Assembly: GCF_018860165.1 (NCBI RefSeq)
Contig: NZ_JAHKNG010000021.1
Span: 1 to 59,766 of the forward strand
DNA length: 59,766 bases
Direction of reading: 5' to 3'
Origin: Paracoccus marinaquae
Lineage (GTDB): Bacteria > Pseudomonadota > Alphaproteobacteria > Rhodobacterales > Rhodobacteraceae
Shown: piece by piece, positions 26,978 to 35,062 of the stretch
Layout of the letters: each line of letters begins with the position of its first letter
How positions within the stretch are numbered: position 1 is the first letter of the stretch
The notes under the pieces: generated by a model
Seen by the model: only the letters and a program-made list of their open reading frames with translations
The model's database searches: none
Told to the model about the DNA's origin: nothing
Position numbers and translations under genes: made by a program

Positions 26978-28114
26978 TCATCCTCCCTTCTTCATGCGCC
27001 GATAAGTGAACCCGGTCTCGACGGCGGCCGCATCCTCCTCGGCCCGTGCCACCACCTGCGCATGCAGCGGCGATCGCGAACAGACCGGATCGGTGGCCCG
27101 CGCATCGCCCGCCAATGCCATAGCTTGGCACCGGCAGCCGCCGAAATCCACGGTTTTCCGCTCACAAGAGCGGCACGGCTCGGGCATCCATGCGGTGCCG
27201 CGGAAGGCGTTGAAGCTGTTCGACAGGCGCCAGATATCGCCAAGGCTTCGCTCGCGGGCGTTCTCGAAGCGCATCCACGGGATCGAGGCGGCGGCGTGGC
27301 AGGGCAGCACCGTCCCGTCGGGCGCGACATTCAGCCCGGTCGAGCCCCAGCCGCCCATGCAGGCCTTGGGGTGGATGGCGTGATGATCGGCGGGCACATA
27401 GTCGATCACCATCCGGCCGCGCAGCCGGATGCGAGCGTCGTTGACCACGCGACGCGCAAAACCGGCCTGTTCGCGCGTGGGCATCAGCGCCGCTCGGTTC
27501 AGGTCGGCCCAGCCGTGGAACTGCACCGTCGCCACCTCGATCCGCCTTGCGCCCAGGGTTTCGGCCAGGTCGATCATGTCCGGCAGCCGCTCCATGTTCT
27601 GGCGGTGAACCACGGCGTTGATGGTCAGCGGAAAGCCGATTTCGGCCACCCAGCCGGCAAAGGCCATCTTCTTGCCCCATGATCCGGGGTGACCGCTGAT
27701 CCGGTCGGCCATGTCGGGGCGGATGCCCTGCAGCGACAGTTGCACGTGATCGACCCCGGCCTGGTCCAGTTCCTCAAGCCGGGCGCGGGTGATGCCGATG
27801 CCCGAGGTGATCAGGTTGACGTAAAGCCCCGCCGCGCGCGCCGAGGCCACGATCTGCGCCAGATCGCGCCGCGCGCCGGGCTCGCCGCCCGAGACATGGA
27901 CCTGCAGCACCCCAAGCGCCGCCGCCTCGCGGAAGATGCGGGCCCAGTCCTCAGGCGGCATCTCGGCCGCGGCGCGGGTCAGCTCGACCGGGTTCGAGCA
28001 ATAGGGGCAGGCCAGCGGGCAGCGATGCGTCACCTCGGCCAGCATCGCCATCGGCAGGCCCGGGGTGACCGGATGGCCGTCGAGGTCGCGGGCTTCGGCG
28101 GGCAGGTCCTTCAT
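26978..28114 (-). CDS. pqqE: PQQ biosynthesis radical SAM enzyme PqqE
   Basis: This 378-residue enzyme makes the carbon-carbon bond between the glutamate and tyrosine of PqqA, the first step of PQQ synthesis. The radical-SAM cluster motif is CPLACPYC (C32, C36, C39), followed by VHVSGGEPGARRD. The C-terminal SPASM region carries the auxiliary-cluster cysteines (KACMGGWG, LPCHAAAS, EPCRSCERKTVDFGGCRCQA, DPVCSRS). The start overlaps the pqqD stop by 4 bp. Confidence 0.97.
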   Translation of the reverse strand: MKDLPAEARDLDGHPVTPGLPMAMLAEVTHRCPLACPYCSNPVELTRAAAEMPPEDWARIFREAAALGVLQVHVSGGEPGARRDLAQIVASARAAGLYVNLITSGIGITRARLEELDQAGVDHVQLSLQGIRPDMADRISGHPGSWGKKMAFAGWVAEIGFPLTINAVVHRQNMERLPDMIDLAETLGARRIEVATVQFHGWADLNRAALMPTREQAGFARRVVNDARIRLRGRMVIDYVPADHHAIHPKACMGGWGSTGLNVAPDGTVLPCHAAASIPWMRFENARERSLGDIWRLSNSFNAFRGTAWMPEPCRSCERKTVDFGGCRCQAMALAGDARATDPVCSRSPLHAQVVARAEEDAAAVETGFTYRRMKKGG

Positions 28115-28422
28115 GGCCGGTCCCTGAGGAACACCATGCGACGTTCGATCAGCCCGGTCAGGAAGTCGCGCATGTCGCCGGCGATCCGCTGTTCGGGGGC
28201 GTTGTAGCGCGCGGCCAGATCGCGGGCGATGGCGGCCATGCTGCGATGGCCGTCCAGTTCCGACAGGATGGCGTCGCCGATGGCGTCCAGTTGCATGGCG
28301 CGCTCGGGCGCCTGCAGCACGCGGATGCCGCGCACCCGGTCATCTTCCAGCCGCACGCCGCGCGGCAGAAAGGGAATGTCCCCGGCCGCGATCAGGGGGG
28401 CGGGGCGTGCGGGCGCGTTCAT
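28111..28422 (-). CDS. pqqD: PQQ biosynthesis peptide chaperone PqqD
   Basis: This 103-residue protein has a winged-helix RiPP-recognition fold (DIPFLPRGVRLEDDRVRG, LDAIGDAILSELDGHRS, DFLTGLIERRMVFL). It binds the PqqA precursor and presents it to PqqE. The start at 28422 is chosen because its ATG overlaps the pqqC stop by 4 bp and matches the family length. It overlaps pqqE by 4 bp. Confidence 0.95.
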   Translation of the reverse strand: MNAPARPAPLIAAGDIPFLPRGVRLEDDRVRGIRVLQAPERAMQLDAIGDAILSELDGHRSMAAIARDLAARYNAPEQRIAGDMRDFLTGLIERRMVFLRDRP

Positions 28423-29171
28423 GTCGCCATCCCCTCGCCGGGCCGCCACGCGCCGGGGGGGATGTTGCCCTCGACATAGCCGTGCCACAGCGCATCCAGC
28501 TGCGCCCACAGCACATCGGTCTTGAAGACCAGAGCCGCCGCCGCGGCATCCTGCTTCTCCCTGGTGTCGGCATGGGTCAGCACATAGTCGAGGCCGAATT
28601 TCACGTCCCCGGGCGCCTCGGTCAGCCGCTTGCGGAAATAGGCGAGGCTGGTGTCATCGGCGAAATCGTAATGCGCCAGCAGCCCCTCGATCCGCTGTGC
28701 ATGAATTTTGGGCGCGAACAGTTCGGTCAGGCTGGCGGCCACCGCATCCAGCAGCGGCATGTCGCGGACGAACCGGACATAGGCATCCACGGCAAAGCGC
28801 GTGGCCGGCATGATGCCCTTGCCGCCGGCGACGTAATCGGGATCCAGCCCGACCGCGCGGGCCAGCGCCAGCCAGCGGCGGATGCCGCCACCCTCGGCGA
28901 TCCCGCCATCGTGATCCTCGATCCGCTTGCGCCAGGCGCGGCGCAGGTCGGGATCCTCGACCCGGGACATGAAGGCCGCGTCCTTCATCGGGATGCGCGA
29001 CTGGTACATCCAGCGATTGATGACCCAGGCGCGTACCTCGTCGGGGGTGCAGCCGCCGCCGTGCAGGCGCGCGTGGAAAGGGTGGCGGTCGTGGTAGCGC
29101 TCGGCCCCGATGGCGCGCAGGCGGGCCTCGAAATCCTCGCGCGATTGCGCCTGGTCCTGGATGTCCTTCAC
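28419..29171 (-). CDS. pqqC: pyrroloquinoline-quinone synthase PqqC
   Basis: This 250-residue cofactor-less oxidase closes the ring and carries out the final multi-electron oxidation to PQQ. Conserved features include RYHDRHPFHARLHGGGC, VINRWMYQSRIPMKDAAFMS, EGGGIRRWLALARAVGLD, and the active-site-rich LLAHYDFADDTSLAYFRKRL. The length is normal. The ATG overlaps the pqqB stop by 4 bp. Confidence 0.97.
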   Translation of the reverse strand: MKDIQDQAQSREDFEARLRAIGAERYHDRHPFHARLHGGGCTPDEVRAWVINRWMYQSRIPMKDAAFMSRVEDPDLRRAWRKRIEDHDGGIAEGGGIRRWLALARAVGLDPDYVAGGKGIMPATRFAVDAYVRFVRDMPLLDAVAASLTELFAPKIHAQRIEGLLAHYDFADDTSLAYFRKRLTEAPGDVKFGLDYVLTHADTREKQDAAAAALVFKTDVLWAQLDALWHGYVEGNIPPGAWRPGEGMAT

Positions 29172-30049
29172 AGCGTGATCTCCATGCCGTCGCGGCCGAT
29201 CTGCCAGCCCCGCGCCGCCGCCTCGGCGGCCTGCGGGCTGGCCGGGTCGGTCAGCGGGTTCGAGTTGTTCATATGGACGAAGACGCGGCGGCCGATGGGC
29301 AGGTCGGCCAGCGCCTCGATGGTTTCGGTCACCGGCATGTGGCCCATGCGGCGGCCGGTCTTCCGGCCAAGGCCTATGCGGATCATCTCGTCATCCTCCC
29401 ACAGGGTGCCGTCGAACAGCAGCGCATCGGCGCCGGCGATGCGGTCCCCGAGCCAGCCCGGCATCGCGGCGCAGCCGGGGATATAGAGCGCGCGGCGACC
29501 CCCGGCGCGCAGTTCCACGCCAACGGTGGTTTCGCCGACAAGGCCGGTCTCGACCACCTCGCCCTCCTGATAGAGCGGCACCTTGCCCGGCACGGCGAAC
29601 AGGGTGGCGCTGAGGCCGGGGGCAAGGTCGATGGTCTCGTCCAGCGTCACCGTCTGGCGCGGCACCAGATCGGCCTGCAGCGCCGCCAGCATCGGGTTGG
29701 CGGCCAGCGCGTCATGGATGGCCCCGGTGGCGAACAGCGCGAAGGGCTGGCTTTCGCGCAGGGTCAGCAGCCCGGCGACATGGTCGATATCGCCATTGGT
29801 CAGCAGCACCGAATGAAGCGGCATCTGCCGCAGCCCGGTCGGATGCAGCGCGCGGGTCGCGGCCAGCTGCGCGCGGATATCGGGCGAGGCGTTCAGGATC
29901 GCCCACGCCCGGCCATCGGCACTGACCGCGACGGAACTCTGCGTCAGCGACGGAATCCGGCCCGCGCGGGCGGCGTCACAATTGTCGCAGCCGCAATTCC
30001 ACTGAGGCAGGCCGCCCCCTGCCGCGGCGCCTAGGATGATGATGTGCAT
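29168..30049 (-). CDS. pqqB: PQQ biosynthesis protein PqqB
   Basis: This 293-residue metallo-beta-lactamase-fold protein hydroxylates the cross-linked Glu-Tyr intermediate. It starts MHIIILGAAAGGGLPQWNCG, with the cysteine-bearing CDNCDAARAG just after. The metal-binding region reads LTNGDIDHVAGLLTLRE and later VFVHMNNSNPL; the canonical HxHxDH of ordinary hydrolases is replaced, as usual in PqqB. It is separated from pqqA by 70 bp that contain a hairpin and is coupled to pqqC. Confidence 0.97.
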   Translation of the reverse strand: MHIIILGAAAGGGLPQWNCGCDNCDAARAGRIPSLTQSSVAVSADGRAWAILNASPDIRAQLAATRALHPTGLRQMPLHSVLLTNGDIDHVAGLLTLRESQPFALFATGAIHDALAANPMLAALQADLVPRQTVTLDETIDLAPGLSATLFAVPGKVPLYQEGEVVETGLVGETTVGVELRAGGRRALYIPGCAAMPGWLGDRIAGADALLFDGTLWEDDEMIRIGLGRKTGRRMGHMPVTETIEALADLPIGRRVFVHMNNSNPLTDPASPQAAEAAARGWQIGRDGMEITL

Positions 30050-30068
30050 TGCGTGTCAAACCAAACGA

Positions 30069-30093
30069 CCCTGTCCGAGGGGATCAGACAGGG
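30069..30093 (-). other. attenuator-like hairpin between pqqA and pqqB
   Basis: CCCTGTC (30069-30075) pairs with GACAGGG (30087-30093) across an 11-nt loop in the pqqA-pqqB spacer. There is no U-run on the minus strand. A hairpin here would raise the level of the short pqqA message relative to pqqBCDE, as reported in other pqq operons. Confidence 0.5.
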
Positions 30094-30119
30094 CCGTCTA
30101 AAGTCCGTTTCCCGAAGGG

Positions 30120-30212
30120 TCAGAACAGGACGGGCTCGTCCTCGGCCGGGGCATACATGTTGATTTCCATGCCGCAGGCGATTTCCTTCAGGGTCGGTTT
30201 GGTCCATGCCAT
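30120..30212 (-). CDS. pqqA: PQQ precursor peptide PqqA
   Basis: This 30-residue ribosomal peptide is the substrate from which PQQ is made. It reads MAWTKPTLKEIACGMEINMY, then APAEDEPVLF. The conserved E16 and Y20 in EINMY are the residues joined by PqqE. The gene has a strong GGAGGAG ribosome site. A well-formed promoter sits 40-75 bp upstream. It is the first gene of the pqqABCDE-soxYZ-like operon. Confidence 0.97.
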   Translation of the reverse strand: MAWTKPTLKEIACGMEINMYAPAEDEPVLF

Positions 30213-30259
30213 GTGCTTCTCCTCCAAAAAGCGTTGCCGCCAGTTTGCGGCTGGATTTC

Positions 30260-30287
30260 ATGATAGATGAGGGGCAGGATGGGTCAA
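30260..30287 (-). promoter_or_regulatory. pqqA: putative sigma-70 promoter of pqqA
   Basis: On the minus strand TTGACC (30282-30287) and TATCAT (30260-30265) are 16 bp apart. This gives an expected leader of about 40 nt before the pqqA ATG. The AGGTCGCAGG box begins within 8 bp upstream of the -35, which is where an activator such as a LuxR-type regulator would bind. Confidence 0.7.
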
Positions 30288-30292
30288 CAATA

Positions 30293-30305
30293 CTAAGGTC
30301 GCAGG
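30293..30305 (-). promoter_or_regulatory. putative activator box upstream of the pqqA promoter
   Basis: CTAAGGTCGCAGG abuts the pqqA -35 element, centred about 45 bp before the expected transcription start. The core AGGTCGCAGG recurs exactly at 19666-19675 before the secreted-protein genes. The spacer is divergent, so the same site could also act on the hydrolase gene at 30352. Confidence 0.5.
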
Positions 30306-30351
30306 TCCGAATATACGGGCCGCATCAGTCCTTTACCGGGAATGCTCGGCA

Positions 30352-31410
30352 ATGTTCCAACTGATCTTGACCGCCTGTCTTGCCGTCTCTTCCGCGGTCT
30401 GCGCGCCGATCCTGCTGCCCGCCGGAGAAGCCGCCAGCCTTGATGCGTGCAAAGCCACGGCGGCGCGAATCAGCCAGGCCTGGCTGGCCGAGCGCCCGAC
30501 GCTGACTGGTGGGGCATCAACCTGCCTGCCGGTTTCCGACCTGCCGTCGCTGCCCCTGCAGCAGATCGCACCGGGGGTTTTCGTCTACGAGGGAAGCCCG
30601 GTGCAGATGGAGGATACGGGCGATGGCCGGATCGCCAATCTGGCCGTGGTGATCGGCGAGAGATCGGTTGCGGTCATCGACAGTGGCGTGTCGCGCGCTC
30701 AGGGACAGGAGTTCTATGCGGCGATCCGGGGCTTGACCGATCTGCCCGTCAGCCACCTGATCCTGACGCATATGCATCCCGATCACGTCTTCGGCGCGTC
30801 GGTGTTCCGCGAGGCCGGCGCGCAGATCCTGGGCCATGCCGCGCTGCCGCAGGCGTTGGAGCTGCGGGCGCAGACCTATCTCGACAATATTGCCCGTCTC
30901 TATCCGCCCGCGACGGTCCTTGGCACGGAAACGGTTCTGGCCGAGACGACGGTCGAGGATCGGCTGGAGATCGATCTGGGGCGGCGGCGGCTGACCCTTG
31001 CCGCCGCGCCGGTGGCCCATACCGACAATGACCTGACCGTGTTCGATCACGAGACCGGAACGCTGTTCGCGGGAGACCTGCTGTTTCGCGATCTGACGCC
31101 GATCCTTGACGGATCGCTTTCGGGATGGCTGCAATGGGGAGATGTGCCGCCGGATCCGATGCCGCGTCTGGTTGTGCCCGGACATGGCCCGGTGGCGGCG
31201 AACTGGGCGCAGGCGGTCACGCCGCAACAGGCGTTTTTGAAAGCGCTTGAGGAAGAAACGCGGGCACAAATTCGGGACGGCATCCCCATGTCGAGTGCCG
31301 TGTCACAGATCGTTAACAGGCTGGAAAAAATGGCTGAATATTGGAACGCCTTTCCCGAATCGGCAGCCCGCAACGCGACCGCAGCCTACAAGGAACTGGA
31401 ATGGGAATGA
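30352..31410 (+). CDS. quinoprotein relay system zinc metallohydrolase (type 2)
   Basis: This 352-residue secreted MBL-fold hydrolase has a signal peptide (MFQLILTACLAVSSAVCAP). The zinc motif THMHPDH gives H140, H142, D144 and H145, with further ligands in APVAHTDNDLTVF, FAGDLLFRDL and VPGHGPV. The family is found only with PQQ-dependent dehydrogenases, SoxYZ-like carriers and pqq genes. Its substrate is unproven, and it is thought to act on a carrier-bound intermediate. It is divergent from pqqA with 139 bp between. The last 11 residues are acidic and follow a hydrophilic helix. Confidence 0.85.
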   Translation: MFQLILTACLAVSSAVCAPILLPAGEAASLDACKATAARISQAWLAERPTLTGGASTCLPVSDLPSLPLQQIAPGVFVYEGSPVQMEDTGDGRIANLAVVIGERSVAVIDSGVSRAQGQEFYAAIRGLTDLPVSHLILTHMHPDHVFGASVFREAGAQILGHAALPQALELRAQTYLDNIARLYPPATVLGTETVLAETTVEDRLEIDLGRRRLTLAAAPVAHTDNDLTVFDHETGTLFAGDLLFRDLTPILDGSLSGWLQWGDVPPDPMPRLVVPGHGPVAANWAQAVTPQQAFLKALEEETRAQIRDGIPMSSAVSQIVNRLEKMAEYWNAFPESAARNATAAYKELEWE

Positions 31411-31417
31411 TAAGCGT

Positions 31418-31457
31418 TTGACAAAAAAACGCCACTACGGCATTGTTAGCGTTAACG
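31418..31457 (+). promoter_or_regulatory. agl operon promoter with LacI-type operator
   Basis: TTGACA (31418-31423) is followed by a -10 of type CATTGT (17-bp spacing) or TTGTTA (19 bp). The dyad TGTTAGCGTTAACG (31444-31457), centred on CG, overlaps the -10 and start region. It resembles the TGTTAGCGCTAACA sites bound by LacI-family repressors. Repression by an AglR-like protein is inferred; no such gene is in the window. Confidence 0.6.
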
Positions 31458-31499
31458 GCCAGTCTCCACGGTGATTCTGGCGCAAAGAGGGAGGAAGAC

Positions 31500-32855
31500 T
31501 TGAAACAAGCGATGTTGGCGACCGCCGCCGCTGCGGCCCTGCTGGCGGGTTCGGCGCAGGCGGAACTGGTGATCGAGCCGGGCAGCGATGACCGGATCAA
31601 CTGGCAGAGTCTCGAGGATTTCAAGGCGGCGCATGGCGATCTGGCGGGACAGGAATTCACCGTCCTGGGTCCCTGGCTTGGCCCCGACCAGGAACTGTTC
31701 ACCTCGGTCATCGCCTATTTCGAAGAGGCGACGGGCGCGACGGTCAACTATTCCGGCTCGGACAGTTTCGAGCAGCAGATCGTCATCGACAGCGAGGCCG
31801 GATCCCCTCCCGATGTCGCGATCTTCCCGCAGCCGGGGCTGGCAGCGGATCTGGCGCGGAAGGGCCATCTGAAACCGCTGGGCGAAGAAACCGCCGCCTG
31901 GCTGGCCGAGAATTATGCCGCCGGCGAAAGCTGGGCGGCGCTGTCAAGCTATGCCGGCGCCGACGGGCAGACGCAGCTTTTCGCCTTTCCCTACAAGGCC
32001 GATCTGAAATCGCTGGTCTGGTATGTGCCCGAGAATTTCGAGGACGCGGGCTATGAGGTGCCCGAGACCTATGAGGATCTGAAGGCGCTGACCGAACAGA
32101 TCGCGGCCGATGGCGAAACGCCCTGGTGCATCGGACTGGGCTCGGGCGGCGCGACCGGCTGGCCCGCGACCGACTGGGTCGAGGATCTGGTGCTGCGCCT
32201 GCACAGCCCCGAGGATTACGACGCCTGGGCCACCAACGACCTGCCCTTCAACGATCCAAAGATCGTTGCCGCGATCGAGGAATTCGGCTGGTATGCGAAG
32301 AATCCCGATTTCGCCGCCGGAGGCCCGGGTGCGGTGTCCGCCACCGACTTCCGCGACAGTCCCAAGGGTCTCTTTGACAGCCCGCCGGCCTGCTACATGC
32401 ATCGTCAGGCCAGCTTCATCCCCTCGTTCTTCCCGGACGGCGTGGTGATGGGCGAGGACGCGGATTTCTTCTACTTCCCCGCGCCGGCCGATGGCAGCAA
32501 GGGCCAGCCGGTCATGGGCAGCGGCACATTGTTCGCGGTGCTGTCTGACAACCCGGGCGCAAGGGCCTTCATCGAGTTCCTGAAGGTTCCGGCCGCGCAT
32601 GAAATCTGGATGACGCAGACCGGCTTCCTGACCGCCTATACCGGCGTCAATGCCGAGGCCTATGGCGATCCCACCCTGGCGAAGATGGGCGAGATCCTCA
32701 CCAATGCGACCACCTTCCGTTTCGATGGTTCGGATCTGATGCCGGGCGCGATCGGCGCGGGGGCCTTCTGGACCGGCATGGTCGATTTCGTCGGCGGCAA
32801 GTCGGCTCAGGAAGTGGCGGATGCGATCCAGCAGACCTGGGCGACGCTGAACTGA
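31500..32855 (+). CDS. aglE: alpha-glucoside ABC importer binding protein AglE, TTG start
   Basis: This 451-residue periplasmic protein has a signal peptide (KQAMLATAAAAALLAGSAQA). The mature part is a family-1 sugar-binding protein: FTVLGPWLGPDQELFTSVIA, PPDVAIFPQPGLAADLARKG, and FPYKADLKSLVWYVPENFED. The TTG at 31500 has a GGGAGGAAG ribosome site and gives a normal signal peptide; the frame upstream does not. It heads an operon with two permeases, a glucosidase and an ATPase whose order matches aglEFGAK of rhizobia. It would deliver sucrose, trehalose, maltose or similar alpha-glucosides. Confidence 0.9.
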   Translation: MKQAMLATAAAAALLAGSAQAELVIEPGSDDRINWQSLEDFKAAHGDLAGQEFTVLGPWLGPDQELFTSVIAYFEEATGATVNYSGSDSFEQQIVIDSEAGSPPDVAIFPQPGLAADLARKGHLKPLGEETAAWLAENYAAGESWAALSSYAGADGQTQLFAFPYKADLKSLVWYVPENFEDAGYEVPETYEDLKALTEQIAADGETPWCIGLGSGGATGWPATDWVEDLVLRLHSPEDYDAWATNDLPFNDPKIVAAIEEFGWYAKNPDFAAGGPGAVSATDFRDSPKGLFDSPPACYMHRQASFIPSFFPDGVVMGEDADFFYFPAPADGSKGQPVMGSGTLFAVLSDNPGARAFIEFLKVPAAHEIWMTQTGFLTAYTGVNAEAYGDPTLAKMGEILTNATTFRFDGSDLMPGAIGAGAFWTGMVDFVGGKSAQEVADAIQQTWATLN

Positions 32856-32933
32856 GATCTTGACCTGAACCGGCAACCGGCGCGGCGGCAGGGCTGATCC
32901 GCCGCCGCGCCCCGCAAGACAGGGGGAGGAGAG

Positions 32934-33929
32934 ATGGAACTGTTCTGGCTGGCCGTCAGCACGATCGCCATTGGCGTCTTTGGCTGTGTGGCCTGGTTCT
33001 GGGGATCGAACATGGTCCTCGATGCGGTTTATCCGCCGCGTGGACCCCGTGCGGGCGACAATATCCGCAAGGCAAGCATGATCCGGCCGTGGCTGTTCCT
33101 GGGACCGGCGATCCTGTTTTTGGGGCTGTATCTCGTCTATCCCGTCTTCGACAGCCTGTGGCGGTCGCTGCACAACTCCGATGGCAGCCGCTTCGTCGGC
33201 CCCGGCAACTACATCTGGGCCCTGGGCGACGGCAAGTTCCGCGAATCCATGCTCAACAACATGCTGTGGCTGCTGGTCGTGCCGGCGCTGGCGACCCTGT
33301 TCGGGCTGATCGCGGCGCAGCTGACCGACCGGTTGAAATGGGGCAATATCGGCAAATCCCTGATCTTCATGCCGATGGCCATCAGCTTTGTCGGGGCCGG
33401 CGTGATCTGGCGGTTCATCTACGAATACCGCGAAGCCGGCGAGACCCAGATCGGGCTGCTGAACTGGATCGTCACCAGGCTGGGCGGTGATCCGCAGATC
33501 TGGCTGACGCTGATCCCGTGGAACAACTTCTTCCTGATGATCGTGCTGGTCTGGATCCAGACCGGGTTCGCCATGGTCATCCTGTCCGCCGCGCTGCGCG
33601 GCATCCCCGAAGAGACGATCGAGGCGGCGATCCTCGACGGCGCCTCGCCCCTGCAGGTGTTCTTCAGGATCAAGGTTCCGCAGATCATGGGCACGATCGC
33701 CGTGGTCTGGACGACCATCACCATCGTCGTGCTGAAGGTCTTCGATATCGTCTTCGTCATGACCAACGGGCAATGGGGGACGCAGGTGCTGGCCAATCTG
33801 ATGTATGACTGGATGTTCCGCGGCACGCCCGATTACGGTCGCGGCTCGGCCATCGCCATGGTGCTGATGATCCTCGTCACGCCGATCATGATCTGGAACA
33901 TTCGCAACGCCCGCAAGGAGGGTCGCTGA
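32934..33929 (+). CDS. aglF: alpha-glucoside ABC importer permease AglF
   Basis: This 331-residue MalF-like permease has an N-terminal membrane segment (FWLAVSTIAIGVFGCVAWFW), a short loop and about six further segments. The EAA loop is ETIEAAILDGASPLQVFFRI (about 225-245), with the GAxxxQxFFxI signature intact. It starts after a 78-bp spacer with a GGGGGAGGAG ribosome site, and its stop overlaps the aglG start by one base. Confidence 0.92.
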   Translation: MELFWLAVSTIAIGVFGCVAWFWGSNMVLDAVYPPRGPRAGDNIRKASMIRPWLFLGPAILFLGLYLVYPVFDSLWRSLHNSDGSRFVGPGNYIWALGDGKFRESMLNNMLWLLVVPALATLFGLIAAQLTDRLKWGNIGKSLIFMPMAISFVGAGVIWRFIYEYREAGETQIGLLNWIVTRLGGDPQIWLTLIPWNNFFLMIVLVWIQTGFAMVILSAALRGIPEETIEAAILDGASPLQVFFRIKVPQIMGTIAVVWTTITIVVLKVFDIVFVMTNGQWGTQVLANLMYDWMFRGTPDYGRGSAIAMVLMILVTPIMIWNIRNARKEGR

Positions 33930-35062
33930 TGGAGGGCATGGCCGGACAGAAATCCTCCCTGACATGGGTGGTGAACATCTCAGCCTTCCTGCTGGTGCTG
34001 CTATGGACGATCCCGACGCTGGGACTTTTCGTGTCCTCCTTTCGGGATCGTGACCAGATCGCGGCCAGCGGCTGGTGGCAGTCCTTCTCGGCCGCCGAGG
34101 CGACCGGCTTCGTGCGCACCGGCACGGATGCTGACGCGGTGCAGGTCGATGGGCGCTATGTCATCGAGGGAACGGTGCTTGAGGGCGAACAGGACCTTGT
34201 CGGCTGGGGCATCCGTGCCCGCGAACCCGCGGCCTTCGCCCCCGGCGAGATGACCGAGATCGAGGACGGATGGCAGCTGACCGTGAATGAGGATGGCAGC
34301 TATCGGCTGGTCTCGGACGCCCCGTTCGAGATGCGCCGGGGCGAGCGGATCTTTACCACCACCACGGTGCCGCCAAAGTTCACCACCGGCAACTATCAGC
34401 GGGTGCTGACGGCCGAGGGGCTGGGCCGCGCCTTCATGAACACGCTGACGGTGACGATCCCGGCCACGGTGATCCCGATCCTGATCGCCGCCTTCGCCGC
34501 CTACGCGCTGGCCTGGATGGAGTTTCCCGGCCGTGCGCTGCTGACCGCCGCCGTGGTCGGGCTGCTGGTCGTGCCGCTGCAGGTGGCGCTGATCCCTCTC
34601 CTGCGGCTGCATAACGAATTGGGGATCGGCAAGGGATATCTCGGCATCTGGCTGGCGCATACCGGATTCGGGCTGCCGTTGGCGATCTATCTGCTCAGGA
34701 ATTACATGGTCGGCCTGCCGCGCGAAGTGATCGAAAGCGCCCGTGTCGATGGCGCCACCGAGTTCCAGATCTTCCGCCGCATCATCCTGCCGCTGTCCTT
34801 CCCGGCGCTGGCCAGCTTCGCGATCTTCCAGTTCCTCTGGGTCTGGAACGACCTGCTGGTGGCCACCGTCTTCCTGGGCAATACCCGCGAGCAGCTGGTG
34901 ATGACCGGGGTGCTGCGCGAGCTGATGGGCTCGAAGGGTGGTGAATGGGAAATCCTCGCGACATCGGCGTTCATCTCGATCGCGGTGCCGCTGATCGTCT
35001 TCTTCGCAATGCAAAAATATCTGGTCCGCGGCCTGCTGGCCGGTTCCGTGAAGGGTGGCTGA
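33929..35062 (+). CDS. aglG: alpha-glucoside ABC importer permease AglG
   Basis: This 377-residue MalG-like permease has a first segment (VVNISAFLLVLLWTIPTLGL) and then a large periplasmic insertion at about residues 35-145, characteristic of AglG. The membrane core follows, with the EAA loop EVIESARVDGATEFQIFRRI (about 267-287). The gene overlaps aglF by one base and the glucosidase gene by a few bases. Confidence 0.92.
   Translation: MEGMAGQKSSLTWVVNISAFLLVLLWTIPTLGLFVSSFRDRDQIAASGWWQSFSAAEATGFVRTGTDADAVQVDGRYVIEGTVLEGEQDLVGWGIRAREPAAFAPGEMTEIEDGWQLTVNEDGSYRLVSDAPFEMRRGERIFTTTTVPPKFTTGNYQRVLTAEGLGRAFMNTLTVTIPATVIPILIAAFAAYALAWMEFPGRALLTAAVVGLLVVPLQVALIPLLRLHNELGIGKGYLGIWLAHTGFGLPLAIYLLRNYMVGLPREVIESARVDGATEFQIFRRIILPLSFPALASFAIFQFLWVWNDLLVATVFLGNTREQLVMTGVLRELMGSKGGEWEILATSAFISIAVPLIVFFAMQKYLVRGLLAGSVKGG

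Noticed and set aside
31944..33965. A 673-codon antisense frame over aglE and aglF
   Set aside because: The aglE and aglF products match their families over full length; the antisense frame has low-complexity composition and no motif.
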